Source: Bacillus sp. Xin1
GTDB lineage: Bacteria; Bacillota; Bacilli; Bacillales; Bacillaceae_G
Direction: 5' to 3'
Assembly (NCBI RefSeq): GCF_013314535.1
Contig: NZ_JABUAE010000007.1
Coordinates: 1 to 64,000, forward strand
DNA length: 64,000 nt
Of this stretch, positions 51,932 through 60,368 are shown in pieces. Below the pieces are notes generated by a model. That model was not told the origin of the DNA and did no database searches. It saw only the letters and a list, made by a program, of their open reading frames with translations. Position 1 is the stretch's first letter; the number at the start of each line of letters is the position of its first letter. A program made the translations under genes and the position numbers.

Positions 51932-52486
51932 TTATACATTACATTCTTTCTTGTTAAGAATTTCATATTCTTCTTTCAACATACTAAAGCGATAACGATT
52001 AATAAATACACCTTCTCGCAATCTATCATTTCTCATGATTCCTTCACAAACAAACCCTGCTTTTTCATAACTTCTCATCGCTTTTACATTATCAGCATCT
52101 ACACGTAGCCAAACTTTCTCTAAGCCAAATTCATAAAATCCAATTTGTAACATGCGATGTAACGCTGCAAAACCATAACCACGTCCCCAGTATTCTTTTC
52201 TACCAATCGCAATTCCTAATTCAGCATTTTTGTTCGTTGTATCAAAGTTTTTTAAATCGACCCATCCAATATGCACACCATCTCCAGTAACGATAGCTCG
52301 CTGTTCATACCCATTTTCACGATTCATACACATCTCAATCCATCTTCTTGTCTCATCACGTGTAAAAGGTGGATATTGATCGGGTACAACTAAATGTTTT
52401 GTTACTTCTTTATCTAATGACCATTGATATCGATCTTCTATATCATCTAATGTAAGTTCTCTTAATACAATAACTGGTACACTCAT
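51932..52486 (-). CDS. RimJ/RimL-type GNAT acetyltransferase
   Basis: A 184-residue acetyltransferase: LGIAIGRKEYWGRGYGFAAL is the acetyl-CoA loop, LRVDADNVKAMRSYEKAGFVCEG the C-terminal signature. This pattern is shared by ribosomal-protein and polyamine acetyltransferases such as SpeG and RimJ/L. AAAGGAGAG precedes the ATG; the nucleotidyltransferase gene ends 15 bases before it, so they may form an operon. Confidence 0.86.
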   Translation of the reverse strand: MSVPVIVLRELTLDDIEDRYQWSLDKEVTKHLVVPDQYPPFTRDETRRWIEMCMNRENGYEQRAIVTGDGVHIGWVDLKNFDTTNKNAELGIAIGRKEYWGRGYGFAALHRMLQIGFYEFGLEKVWLRVDADNVKAMRSYEKAGFVCEGIMRNDRLREGVFINRYRFSMLKEEYEILNKKECNV

Positions 52487-52501
52487 TTTTCTATCTCTCC
52501 T

Positions 52502-53203
52502 TTATTTCCCTACAGAAAACCCCTCAAACAACCTGCCACCATATTTTTCTAGCGTTCCTTCTATAAAATCAATCAGTTTCAGCTTCTCACCAGTTCTATA
52601 AAAATGATCAAAAGCTTCAACAAACTCTTCCGCAAATGTTTCATTATACGTTCTTAATACCTTAATAAACCATTTAGAATTGCCAATCCATTTTCCGTTT
52701 ACTCTAAGGACATATTCATGAACTAAATCAGCGAGAAGATTCGCGATAAACAATTCCTCTTCCCTCTTTGTTGCCCCAATAAAATCGTCTAGCGCATCGG
52801 TAATAAAGTAACGCTTCTGTCTCATAAGCCCTTCTGTCCACTTTTCAGGACCTTCATTTAATAATTGCTGTGCTTCCTGTTTTAAACTCGTTACAACTGC
52901 TTCCTTCCCTTTTAAAACAATCCCTTCCGAAACCATTTGCGGTAAACAAGGTCTCCCCCTCTCACAATCACTTTTAAAATATTTTTTATACGTTTCAAAA
53001 TTATGTACAAACATTTCCACTGGCCAACCGTTACTAATAAAAGATTCGCGATAACAGTTTGATAGATTACGATCAATAATTACAATATCAAGATCAGAAG
53101 TTTTTGTTGCTTCTCCTCTTGCAACGCTTCCTCCTAATAAGGCAACATCACAATTTGGAAATTGAGATTCAATAATTTTTTGTGCGGCATCAATTGCTTT
53201 CAT
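52502..53203 (-). CDS. Nucleotidyltransferase domain protein
   Basis: A 233-residue protein with the pol-beta-type signature LLGGSVARGEATKTSDLDIVII (Gly-Ser and Asp-x-Asp near residues 22-42) and an alpha-helical C-terminal part. The third catalytic acidic residue is less clear. Relatives include aminoglycoside and other small-molecule nucleotidyltransferases. AGAAGGAAA precedes the ATG. Confidence 0.8.
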   Translation of the reverse strand: MKAIDAAQKIIESQFPNCDVALLGGSVARGEATKTSDLDIVIIDRNLSNCYRESFISNGWPVEMFVHNFETYKKYFKSDCERGRPCLPQMVSEGIVLKGKEAVVTSLKQEAQQLLNEGPEKWTEGLMRQKRYFITDALDDFIGATKREEELFIANLLADLVHEYVLRVNGKWIGNSKWFIKVLRTYNETFAEEFVEAFDHFYRTGEKLKLIDFIEGTLEKYGGRLFEGFSVGK

Positions 53204-53348
53204 GCTGTTTTCCTTCTTTCATTTTCTTTTTTATTTCTCCTTGCCTTAAATATGTACTTACGATATATTCGACACTATTTCTTATTTTCCTAGTTTTTTT
53301 CTTTCAATTCGGTATGTGAAATTTAATTTACCTTAAAAAAAACAGGAA

Positions 53349-54002
53349 TCACTTTATTCGATTCAGACTATATTCAGCCAAAACGTCTAATGGATTGATT
53401 ATTCTCTTCCCTGTTTCCTGTTCACACTTTTCAGCAGCATCTACCATTGATAATTGAGCAACCGAAATAATTTGATTTTCATCTTCTATGAGCTGATATA
53501 TATATTTATTCACTCTATCATCATATTCTTCTTTACATCCCTGCATAATTAATTCAAAAGTATCTTCAATAATCCTTACTTTAATATCTATAGATTTCTG
53601 TTTTTGCTGTGCGTATCGATTCAGGCGCTCCACTGTCCCAGTGACAGTACTAGGATTTGTGAATAATATCGTTTGCGGCCCTTCAATATTACATATCATT
53701 TCAAAGAATGATTCATCAATTTTTAATATAGGTTTTGCAATTAAAAACTCTTCCTCCTGTATTAGCGTGATATAATTTGTACATGTAATTAGAACTGCAT
53801 CAATATTACTTTCTGCTATCCACTTCAGCTGATCCTTCAACTTGTTTTGGGCTTGCTTTCGTCCAAACCCTTTATCACTTTCCATCCTCTTAGATAATAT
53901 GGGATCTACAAAGTGGATTAATTCTATCTCAAATAATTCAAATGCCCTCTCTATATACTCAATATTTGAATGATGGGCATGTAAACAAGCTAGTTTTTTC
54001 AC
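53349..54002 (-). CDS. Asp/Glu racemase-like protein
   Basis: A 217-residue protein of the Asp/Glu/hydantoin racemase superfamily: CLHAHHSNIEYIERAFELFEIELIHFVDP opens the first domain and ITCTNY (near residue 77) holds the first catalytic Cys position; the second domain around AQLSMVDAAEKCEQE lacks an obvious second Cys, so racemisation is uncertain. I use a GTG start at 54002, eight bases after AAAGGTG, rather than the GTG at 54011. Confidence 0.65.
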   Translation of the reverse strand: MKKLACLHAHHSNIEYIERAFELFEIELIHFVDPILSKRMESDKGFGRKQAQNKLKDQLKWIAESNIDAVLITCTNYITLIQEEEFLIAKPILKIDESFFEMICNIEGPQTILFTNPSTVTGTVERLNRYAQQKQKSIDIKVRIIEDTFELIMQGCKEEYDDRVNKYIYQLIEDENQIISVAQLSMVDAAEKCEQETGKRIINPLDVLAEYSLNRIK

Positions 54003-54064
54003 TTTTATCACACCTTTTTCATTTTTGCTTTGTTCATATAAATTGTTGATATTTTGAGATATAA

Positions 54065-54097
54065 AAAGCCACCACCTACAAAAGTGGTGATTTTTTT
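54065..54097 (-). terminator. Terminator of the S66 peptidase gene
   Basis: ATCACCAC/GTGGTGG stem followed on the minus strand by TTTTTATAT, seven bases after the stop. Confidence 0.7.
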
Positions 54098-54103
54098 CGT
54101 ATT

Positions 54104-55254
54104 TTACTGTTTAAAATGCTGTATAACGACTCCTTTACCATCTCCAACTTCAATTTCTGCGAATACTCCATTTATAAAATTGATTTGTGGAGGGACATGA
54201 CCACAGTCTATATCATAAATAATTGGAATTTGAAGCTCATCAGTAAGTTCTCTATATACATCTTCAACAGTATAACCATCGATTGAATGGTTTGCAGAGC
54301 TACGTCCAAAAAGTATACCTGGACAATTATCAAACCAACCTGCTAGTTTCATTTGAACCAATGAACGTCGTAAATCAGTAGTAGTTAGGTCGCAATTTTC
54401 CAAATACCAAATTAAAGGTTCGTTATCAAAATGCTTCTCCCTAAAATCTTGTACTCTACCAAATGGTGTGCCAATGAGATGTCTAATCACATCAATACAA
54501 CCACCAAGTAATCGACCTTTAATGTTTATTTTTTCAGTTGAAACTGTTTTCCAGTTTGTATTTTCTGTTAAGTGAAAAACACACGGAGATGGATTATTAT
54601 GTTGCCACTTCTGTTGATATTTCTCTGAAGAGTATTGGGTGATTGAAGTCCCTGTTCCCGCTGACAAAACGCTTTGCCACATTGCTGTTGTGTCATCGGA
54701 GTATTCCCCTCTTACATCTACTAGATTTGTCCCATGAGCAGTGGCTATTCCAGTATTTAAAGTAATTGCTAACAATAAAACACTTACATCCGAATATCCT
54801 AATACCCACTTATTATTTGTCAAAATCAATTTTTTCGAGTATTTCAACCAGCAGTTCCCCACCCCAAGGAGGAATTATGATATCAATGCTCTCGTCCTAC
54901 ATCATGTCAATAAAGTGAAACTTCAATCAGTGGGGGTTTTCTCCATCCCCCACTGATTGTTAGTTGAACCAATCGGGCTTTTACGGGCTGTTTATCTCCC
55001 ACCTAAACTTCTTCGCATTTTCTTAAGTTTTGAGGTGGGAGTATTACAGCCCGTTAATGCGGGATAAATTCATTTGCCCTCTTCGTAGCAGTAGAAGACT
55101 TAGCTTTCTCTTGTGTCCAAACCGTTTGTATACCCTTTTCTTTCCATACTTTCACAAGCTTGCTTAAATATATTATGTAATTCTGCGTTTACACCTGAAG
55201 AAGGTGCTGTTACACCAATTGTTGCCCCTTTTTTAAGAACGGATATTTTATCAT
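54104..55254 (-). pseudogene. S66 peptidase (LD-carboxypeptidase/MccF-like) split by bcr1
   Basis: S66 serine peptidases trim peptidoglycan or detoxify microcin-type peptides. Reassembled, this gene would give about 332 residues. The N-terminal part starts at 55254 after GGGAGAG and reads GATIGVTAPSSGVNAELHNIFKQ, then VWTQEKAKSSTATKRANEF; the bcr1 element follows; then DESIDIIIPPWGGELLVEILEKIDFD and, from 54862, KWVLGYSDVSVLLLA to the end, which includes the family's GGCIDVIRHLIGTPFG and CGHVPPQ segments. Besides bcr1 there are a TAG in place of a codon just after it and at least three one-base frame shifts. It is clearly inactive. Confidence 0.82.
54910..55068 (-). repeat. bcr1-type repeat element, copy 2, with TTTAT duplications
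   Basis: Reverse-oriented homologue of copy 1: body 54915-55063 (about 149 bases) flanked on both sides by TTTAT (read on the minus strand). It has the same ends (CCCGCATTAACGGGC and TTTCAC) and strong inner stems, including CAATCAGTGGGGG/CCCCCACTGATTG. It lies inside the S66 gene. No ORF is encoded, so its movement would need a trans-acting enzyme. Confidence 0.88.
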
Positions 55255-55497
55255 CTCTATCTCTCCCGTATTTTCCTATGCACCTAGAGTAAATTTAATA
55301 TAGTCAGTTTGATAATGAACAACAGCTACTTGTCATCATTTCCCCTTTTATATTCGTTACATTCCCATCAAAAACCTTCATTATAAAAACTGCTAAACAA
55401 CAAAATCTTGCACACCTTTTTTGCAATTTGTTTTGCATTTACCTCCCTAAAATTGCTAATATAATAGAGTAGAACTATTATAGAGAGAAGGAAAATT
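55255..55497. other. Intergenic region before the deacetylase gene
   Basis: About 240 bases containing only the divergent promoter regions; TATAAT occurs at about 55461, near the deacetylase start. No RNA or repeat was recognised. Confidence 0.35.
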
Positions 55498-56325
55498 ATG
55501 CACAATAGAATTCGAATGACAACTTTAGTAAAGAGGGCACTGTTGATTTGCGTCGGAGTATTATTTTTATACGAAGCAGTTTATGGATCAACTCATATTG
55601 CTTTAGCAAGTACGGAAGATGAAACGAAATCTGTTCAACTTGTAAGTGAAATTCAAACGGCTCTAACTCCAAAAGAAGCACCAAAGCAATATAACGGGCA
55701 AGTTAGAAAAGTTGCTTACTTAACATTTGATGATGGCCCTGGTAAGTACACTGCCGAGCTGTTAGACATGTTGAAAAAAGAAGATGCGAAAGCTACATTT
55801 TTCCTAATTGGAGCAAATGTTAAAGCATTCCCTGATCTTGTAAAGCGTGAAGACGCTGAAGGGCATTATGTTGGTATGCATAGTATGACACATAACTACA
55901 AAAAGCTTTACACAGAAGGTCTTTATGCAGATGAAATGAAAGAGGACCAAGGATTAATCGCTGGAGTTATCGGAAAATCACCAGTATTAACTCGTCCATG
56001 TTACGGATCCATGCCAGGATTAAATGAAGCGCTTCGCAATAAAGTTGTTGAAAATGGTTTGAAAGTTTGGGACTGGACAATCGATTCATTAGACTGGAAA
56101 TATAATAAGATGCCAGTAGATGCTGCTGCTGCACAAATTGCACAAAATGTTCTTGCTGGTGCAACAAATCCAACAGAGGTCATTTTAATGCACGATATTC
56201 ATCCACAATCTGTGAAAGCTGTACCTGCTATTATTAAAGGTCTAAAAGAAAAAGGTTATGAACTGGAAAGTTATCAAGAAGATGAACATTTCCCATTAAA
56301 CTTTTGGCACGATAATCGTATGTAA
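55498..56325 (+). CDS. Polysaccharide deacetylase (NodB domain), secreted
   Basis: A 275-residue enzyme with an N-terminal membrane segment (residues 12-32, signal or anchor) and a NodB domain that removes N-acetyl groups from peptidoglycan or other chitin-like polymers. Motifs: TFDDGP (catalytic and metal Asp, near residue 76), HSMTHNY with the two metal His, RPCYGS, WDWTIDSLDW and LMHDIH. All five are intact. AGAGAAGGA precedes the ATG. The usual linker/repeat region is short. Confidence 0.88.
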   Translation: MHNRIRMTTLVKRALLICVGVLFLYEAVYGSTHIALASTEDETKSVQLVSEIQTALTPKEAPKQYNGQVRKVAYLTFDDGPGKYTAELLDMLKKEDAKATFFLIGANVKAFPDLVKREDAEGHYVGMHSMTHNYKKLYTEGLYADEMKEDQGLIAGVIGKSPVLTRPCYGSMPGLNEALRNKVVENGLKVWDWTIDSLDWKYNKMPVDAAAAQIAQNVLAGATNPTEVILMHDIHPQSVKAVPAIIKGLKEKGYELESYQEDEHFPLNFWHDNRM

Positions 56326-56328
56326 TAG

Positions 56329-56369
56329 AAAAGACTTGATTTCTTTTATTGGAAAATCAAGTCTTTTTT
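56329..56369 (+). terminator. Rho-independent terminator
   Basis: AAAAGACTTGATTT/AAATCAAGTCTTTT with a T run after the deacetylase gene. Confidence 0.85.
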
Positions 56370-56423
56370 CTTTTTATTTATTTAGAATATAGAAGTTATT
56401 ATTTTTGCAATTTCACTTAGTGA

Positions 56424-56545
56424 ACTACCCGCCACTTAGTAACTCTTACGAGTTTACTTGAAGTGGGGGCTTCTCGGTTAGTCGTTCCTTTTGACAGCTA
56501 ACGAATTCGTCCTAAGACAGCCGAGCTAACTCCCTTGTTCCAAAG
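56424..56545. repeat. Structured repeat, perhaps an IS200/IS605-type remnant
   Basis: Begins ACCCGCCACTTAGTAACTC, then GAGTTTACTTGAAGTGGGGG forms the other arm of a two-part hairpin; next come CGGTTAG...CCGAGCTAAC arms with an inner GTTAG/CTAAC stem. I recall similar structured ends beside tnpB genes in the B. cereus group, which would make this a solo remnant or RNA-coding end. No transposase is near. Identity is uncertain. Confidence 0.35.
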
Positions 56546-56604
56546 GTTATTTTGTTGCTATTTATGCTAATGCTACATCGAGAAAGGCAATCTATTTCAC
56601 TCAT

Positions 56605-58284
56605 CTATATCGCTTTATACAAATAAATTTCCCAAGCGGATGTCTTTGATGTAAACACTTTCTCAAGGAATAAATTGTTTTCTACTGCATTTTCAATAGG
56701 GACAGCAGAAAACATGTATCGACCACCCATTTTCTTAAAATGCTCTATATTTAATTGTAAATTTTCCAAGCGTTTTTTTGAGTTTTTCTTAAACATATAG
56801 TGTTTTCCAAGTTCATCGGTGAAAATATAACAGCGGCCACCCCACTCGTCAAAATACGTACGAATCGTTTTATTTTTCGCCAGCTCCTTCTCGATTATTT
56901 TTCGAAATTCATATTTATATGATAGTGGATAAAAATTGTTATATGTATCAAGTGTATAGAATCCGTTGTACTGAGCGATAGCAGGATGTAAACCAAGACT
57001 AGCGACACGGTACTGCTCCAAAGGTAAACCGATATACTCTTTTATCTCCTGAAATTGTTTTTCTGCAAAAAATTCCTTTACTGAAGGTTTACTTTGAAAA
57101 ATAATTTCCTCATTAAAAAAGCTTAACAAAATAATTTGAGCTATCACAAAACCTGTCACAGCGTGTCTCCATATTTTCCCTTGTAACCATAAAACTTTTA
57201 ACCCAAGAGCAAATAAAACATAAATAACTAACGGGCGCAAAAAATGATAACGTGCAAAATTAAACGTATCCAAAATGTGAAAACGTTTTGTTAATGGAAG
57301 CCAACCTTTATAAAACCAAAAAGCATACCAAATTGACAATCCTATGTTAAACCAGAACAAAAAAACAAAGACTTTTTCTTGCTTCCATCGCCTCTTGGAA
57401 ATGATAAAGTACAACGCAATAAGTATGACAGGTAAAATAACAAATGTATGGACTGTCATGACATGGTTATGTCCTAAAAGAAAATTTTTCACTGTAAGAC
57501 GGAGAGACCGCCATAACGATAATCTTGCATGAAAATATTCATCTCTGCTGTTAGGTGCAGTGGATAAGAAGAAGGAAGATACTAAGCGATATTCTACAAT
57601 CATGTAAATGAGCGTCATATAAACAATTGAAAAAAGAAAACGAAAGTTCCATTCTTTCTTTATTACTACGTCCACTAACCAAAGAATCCCCATCCCGCTT
57701 AAAAAGAAGAAAAAACCTAAAACAATACTCGAATATAGAGGAATAAGAGTGAGTACGAAATAGTTCTTCCACGATCTTTCCCCTTTTCGAATATTTAAAA
57801 CTGCCCAAAGTGCAAGAGGCATTCCGAGAGTACTAAGCATTCCTGACGGCCAAAAAGGAGTTAGAGCAAAAGCCAATGAAACTCCAACCGAAATGACCAT
57901 CCATTCCTCTCTAGGTAAAAAATGATGTTTTAAAAGAAGATACATCCCTATAAAAGCAACCACTCTTGTAATCGTCTGACTTAATGCATACGCAACCATA
58001 TTTGGAAAAAAAGCATACAACCAAACAATACCACTAAATTCCGTGCTAAATGCGTTTCTTGATAATTGATTGTTTATCACCTGTGGAATTGTAGCATCAA
58101 TCGGGCCTATTATCTCCCCGCTCCTTGCCAAAACCTTATACCAGGATAAATTGGAATCAAGATTATCATGAACGCGAATATGCGCATTTTCTCCAAGAAT
58201 AAATAAAGGAGACAAATAAAGAAAGAGTATAATTGCTGCAAAAACAAGTAACTTTTTTTCCTGGTTGTTCTGGATTGAAAACAT
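56605..58284 (-). CDS. DUF6044 (YkoS-like) integral membrane protein
   Basis: A 559-residue protein with about twelve membrane segments, a large first outer loop (HIRVHDNLDSNLSWYKVL, where an Asp motif would suit a GT-C glycosyltransferase), and a soluble C-terminal domain from about residue 430. It resembles B. subtilis YkoS, which is linked to a GT2/GtrA-like glycosylation pair. The gtrA-GT2 genes lie just upstream on the same strand, and this protein is the likely final transferase. Sugar and acceptor are unknown. Confidence 0.77.
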   Translation of the reverse strand: MFSIQNNQEKKLLVFAAIILFLYLSPLFILGENAHIRVHDNLDSNLSWYKVLARSGEIIGPIDATIPQVINNQLSRNAFSTEFSGIVWLYAFFPNMVAYALSQTITRVVAFIGMYLLLKHHFLPREEWMVISVGVSLAFALTPFWPSGMLSTLGMPLALWAVLNIRKGERSWKNYFVLTLIPLYSSIVLGFFFFLSGMGILWLVDVVIKKEWNFRFLFSIVYMTLIYMIVEYRLVSSFFLSTAPNSRDEYFHARLSLWRSLRLTVKNFLLGHNHVMTVHTFVILPVILIALYFIISKRRWKQEKVFVFLFWFNIGLSIWYAFWFYKGWLPLTKRFHILDTFNFARYHFLRPLVIYVLFALGLKVLWLQGKIWRHAVTGFVIAQIILLSFFNEEIIFQSKPSVKEFFAEKQFQEIKEYIGLPLEQYRVASLGLHPAIAQYNGFYTLDTYNNFYPLSYKYEFRKIIEKELAKNKTIRTYFDEWGGRCYIFTDELGKHYMFKKNSKKRLENLQLNIEHFKKMGGRYMFSAVPIENAVENNLFLEKVFTSKTSAWEIYLYKAI

Positions 58285-58448
58285 TCACTACACCTCAAGA
58301 AATTCTTAAAAAGTTTACTTATAAAATTTCCAAAACGAAAGAAATTATCCCCTCGGTAATCAAGTTGCTATCAATTTTTTATAAACAAGAAAAATCTATT
58401 CTTATTGTTAAAGTAAGGAATGATATATTTCGGAGAGGAATTTTATCG

Positions 58449-58709
58449 TATAAAAAAAGAATACTATCAATTTGCGTAGCTGCTAGTTTATTAGTGCCAG
58501 CTTCTTTTTATGGGGAAAGAAATGTACAAGCTGAGAATAGCAATACTGTACAACAGCTATACAAAGTAAAAATGGCTGGTTAAAAAGAAGGAAGTTCATG
58601 GTACTACTTAAATCCTCATTGTTATTACATGTATACAGGTTGGGATATAATTGATGGGAAATTCCATTATTTTGCTCAAAATGAGGCTTGGCAGTACTCT
58701 GAATCGTAA
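58449..58709 (+). pseudogene. Relic of a secreted cell-wall-binding repeat protein
   Basis: One frame encodes a signal peptide (KKRILSICVAASLLVPASF, then YGERNVQAE) followed by a short linker, a TAA at 58581, and one choline-binding-type repeat, EGSSWYYLNPHCYYMYTGWD, then GKFHYFAQNEAWQ. The expected ATG before KKR is absent (TAT instead), although GGAGAGGA is at the right distance. A normal protein would have an enzyme domain or many repeats; only one is left. Confidence 0.65.
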
Positions 58710-58753
58710 GTGGCTCAAATGCTAGATAGAATTCTTTATTTAATCTAAATGAT

Positions 58754-58800
58754 AAAAAGGATTGTGGCAGTGAGATACACATGCTACAATCATTTTTATT
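58754..58800. terminator. Bidirectional terminator
   Basis: AAAAAGGATTGT...ACAATCATTTTT with inner GCA/TGC pairing, between the cell-wall-binding relic and the GT2 gene. Confidence 0.7.
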
Positions 58801-58804
58801 ATAT

Positions 58805-59782
58805 TTAAGATATATTTGTTTTTTCCTTATTGTATAAAGTTACATCATCTTCTTCTATATTCACAGTCTCTTTTACAACATAAATTGGTCGGTTCTTACT
58901 TTCGTCATAAATACGAGCGATATATTGACCAACAATACCAAGACCGAGCAGTTGCATACCGCTGAAGAATGTGATAGCAACCATAAGAGAAGCCCACCCA
59001 GTTTGGATGTCTTGTCCAATAATTTTAACGATAACTGAGTATATTAAAACTGCTATAGAAATTAATACAGAGATTAAACCTAAAGTCATAACCATTCTTA
59101 ATGGCTTTGTAGAAAATGCGATAACACCATCTGAAGCAAATTTAATCATTTTCTTTAATGGATACTTCGTTTCACCCGCAAAACGTTCATCTCTTTCGTA
59201 CTCAATATATGTTTGGCGGAATCCAATCCAAGACATCATTCCACGTACGAAACGATTTCGTTCTGTCATTTGTTTGAATATATCTGCTACTTTACGATCG
59301 ATAAGGCGGAAGTCACCTGTGTCTTTAGGAATATCGATATCAGACATGCAATTTAAGAAGCGGTAGAAATATTTAGCTGTAACAAGTTTAAACCAAGTTT
59401 CACCGTTACGCTGTTTTCTTCTCGCACAAACAACCTCATAACCTTCTTCCCATTTTGCAATAAGTTCTGGGATAACTTCAGGTGGATCCTGTAAATCAGC
59501 ATCAATGATTATGATAGCATCACCTTTGGCAACATCAATTCCTGCTGTTACAGCTATTTGATGTCCAAAATTACGAGCAAAGTTTACGATTTTAGCACGA
59601 GGATCTTCGGCTGAAATACCTTTTAAAATTTCCATCGTCCGATCGGTACTACCATCATTTACAAAGACAAATTCATAATTAATATTATTTTGTAGCGTAA
59701 CAGACTTTAAGCAATTATAACACTCTTGTGCTACTTCTTCTTCAAAATACATAGGAACGATGATTGAGATAAGTTTCTCCAA
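58805..59782 (-). CDS. GT2 family polyprenyl-phosphate glycosyltransferase
   Basis: A 325-residue enzyme of the GtrB/YkoT/CsbB type that loads a sugar onto undecaprenyl phosphate on the inner membrane face. Catalytic part: FVNDGSTDRTM, IIDADLQDPPE (DxD-like) and KDTGDFRLIDRKV, then two C-terminal membrane segments (about residues 232-292). It is 39 bases after gtrA, consistent with a two-gene unit. AAGGAGG precedes the ATG. Confidence 0.9.
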   Translation of the reverse strand: MEKLISIIVPMYFEEEVAQECYNCLKSVTLQNNINYEFVFVNDGSTDRTMEILKGISAEDPRAKIVNFARNFGHQIAVTAGIDVAKGDAIIIIDADLQDPPEVIPELIAKWEEGYEVVCARRKQRNGETWFKLVTAKYFYRFLNCMSDIDIPKDTGDFRLIDRKVADIFKQMTERNRFVRGMMSWIGFRQTYIEYERDERFAGETKYPLKKMIKFASDGVIAFSTKPLRMVMTLGLISVLISIAVLIYSVIVKIIGQDIQTGWASLMVAITFFSGMQLLGLGIVGQYIARIYDESKNRPIYVVKETVNIEEDDVTLYNKEKTNIS

Positions 59783-59821
59783 GTTTTTATCCTCCTTGTA
59801 GCAGCATTATATATTAATTTA

Positions 59822-60199
59822 TTAGAAATGGTTTTGTTTGTTGAATGTCCAAATTTTATTAAGAAAAAAGTTCATAATCATACCAACACCAATAGAAAAA
59901 AGTTGTGAGATAAACTTATTTATGAAAAATTTATCAACTAATATGAACAGGCTAATTGTATTAAAAGTTAATACAATTAAATTTACAGTTAGGAATTTAA
60001 AAAATAATGATACATCTTTATTTTCCGATTCAAAAACCCAATTTTTGTTCCAATAATAGCTGTTAGCAACACCAATTAAATAAGCAAAGCAGTTAGCGAT
60101 AAGGTAATTCATACCAATTTTAATGAGAAATATATAGCTAATAATTGTGATAAGCGTATTTAATACTCCTATTAGGCTAAACTTTAAAAATTTCTTCAT
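59822..60199 (-). CDS. GtrA family membrane protein
   Basis: A 125-residue protein with four membrane helices: MKKFLKFSLIGVLNTLITIISYIFLI and YWNKNWVF, MNFFLNKIWTF are the GtrA signatures. It is the candidate flippase that moves the lipid-linked sugar made by the GT2 enzyme across the membrane. First gene of the unit, divergent from a GT39-like gene. Confidence 0.87.
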   Translation of the reverse strand: MKKFLKFSLIGVLNTLITIISYIFLIKIGMNYLIANCFAYLIGVANSYYWNKNWVFESENKDVSLFFKFLTVNLIVLTFNTISLFILVDKFFINKFISQLFSIGVGMIMNFFLNKIWTFNKQNHF

Positions 60200-60368
60200 A
60201 ATGTAGTATCCTCATTTTTATAAAAGATATAAAAATATATGTATAATAACCATCTTAAGTTTTTGTATAAATCGATGATTACTTTAACGATTTTATTATT
60301 TAAGCCAAGTATATGCAGTGGCTAATTGTATGACAATGGAACTGAAGACAAATAAAGGAGTGGCAAGG

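Noticed and set aside
58233-58583. Plus-strand ORF starting inside the DUF6044 gene
   Set aside because: Its first half is antisense to the DUF6044 start; only the last part (signal peptide) is meaningful and is reported as the cell-wall-binding relic.
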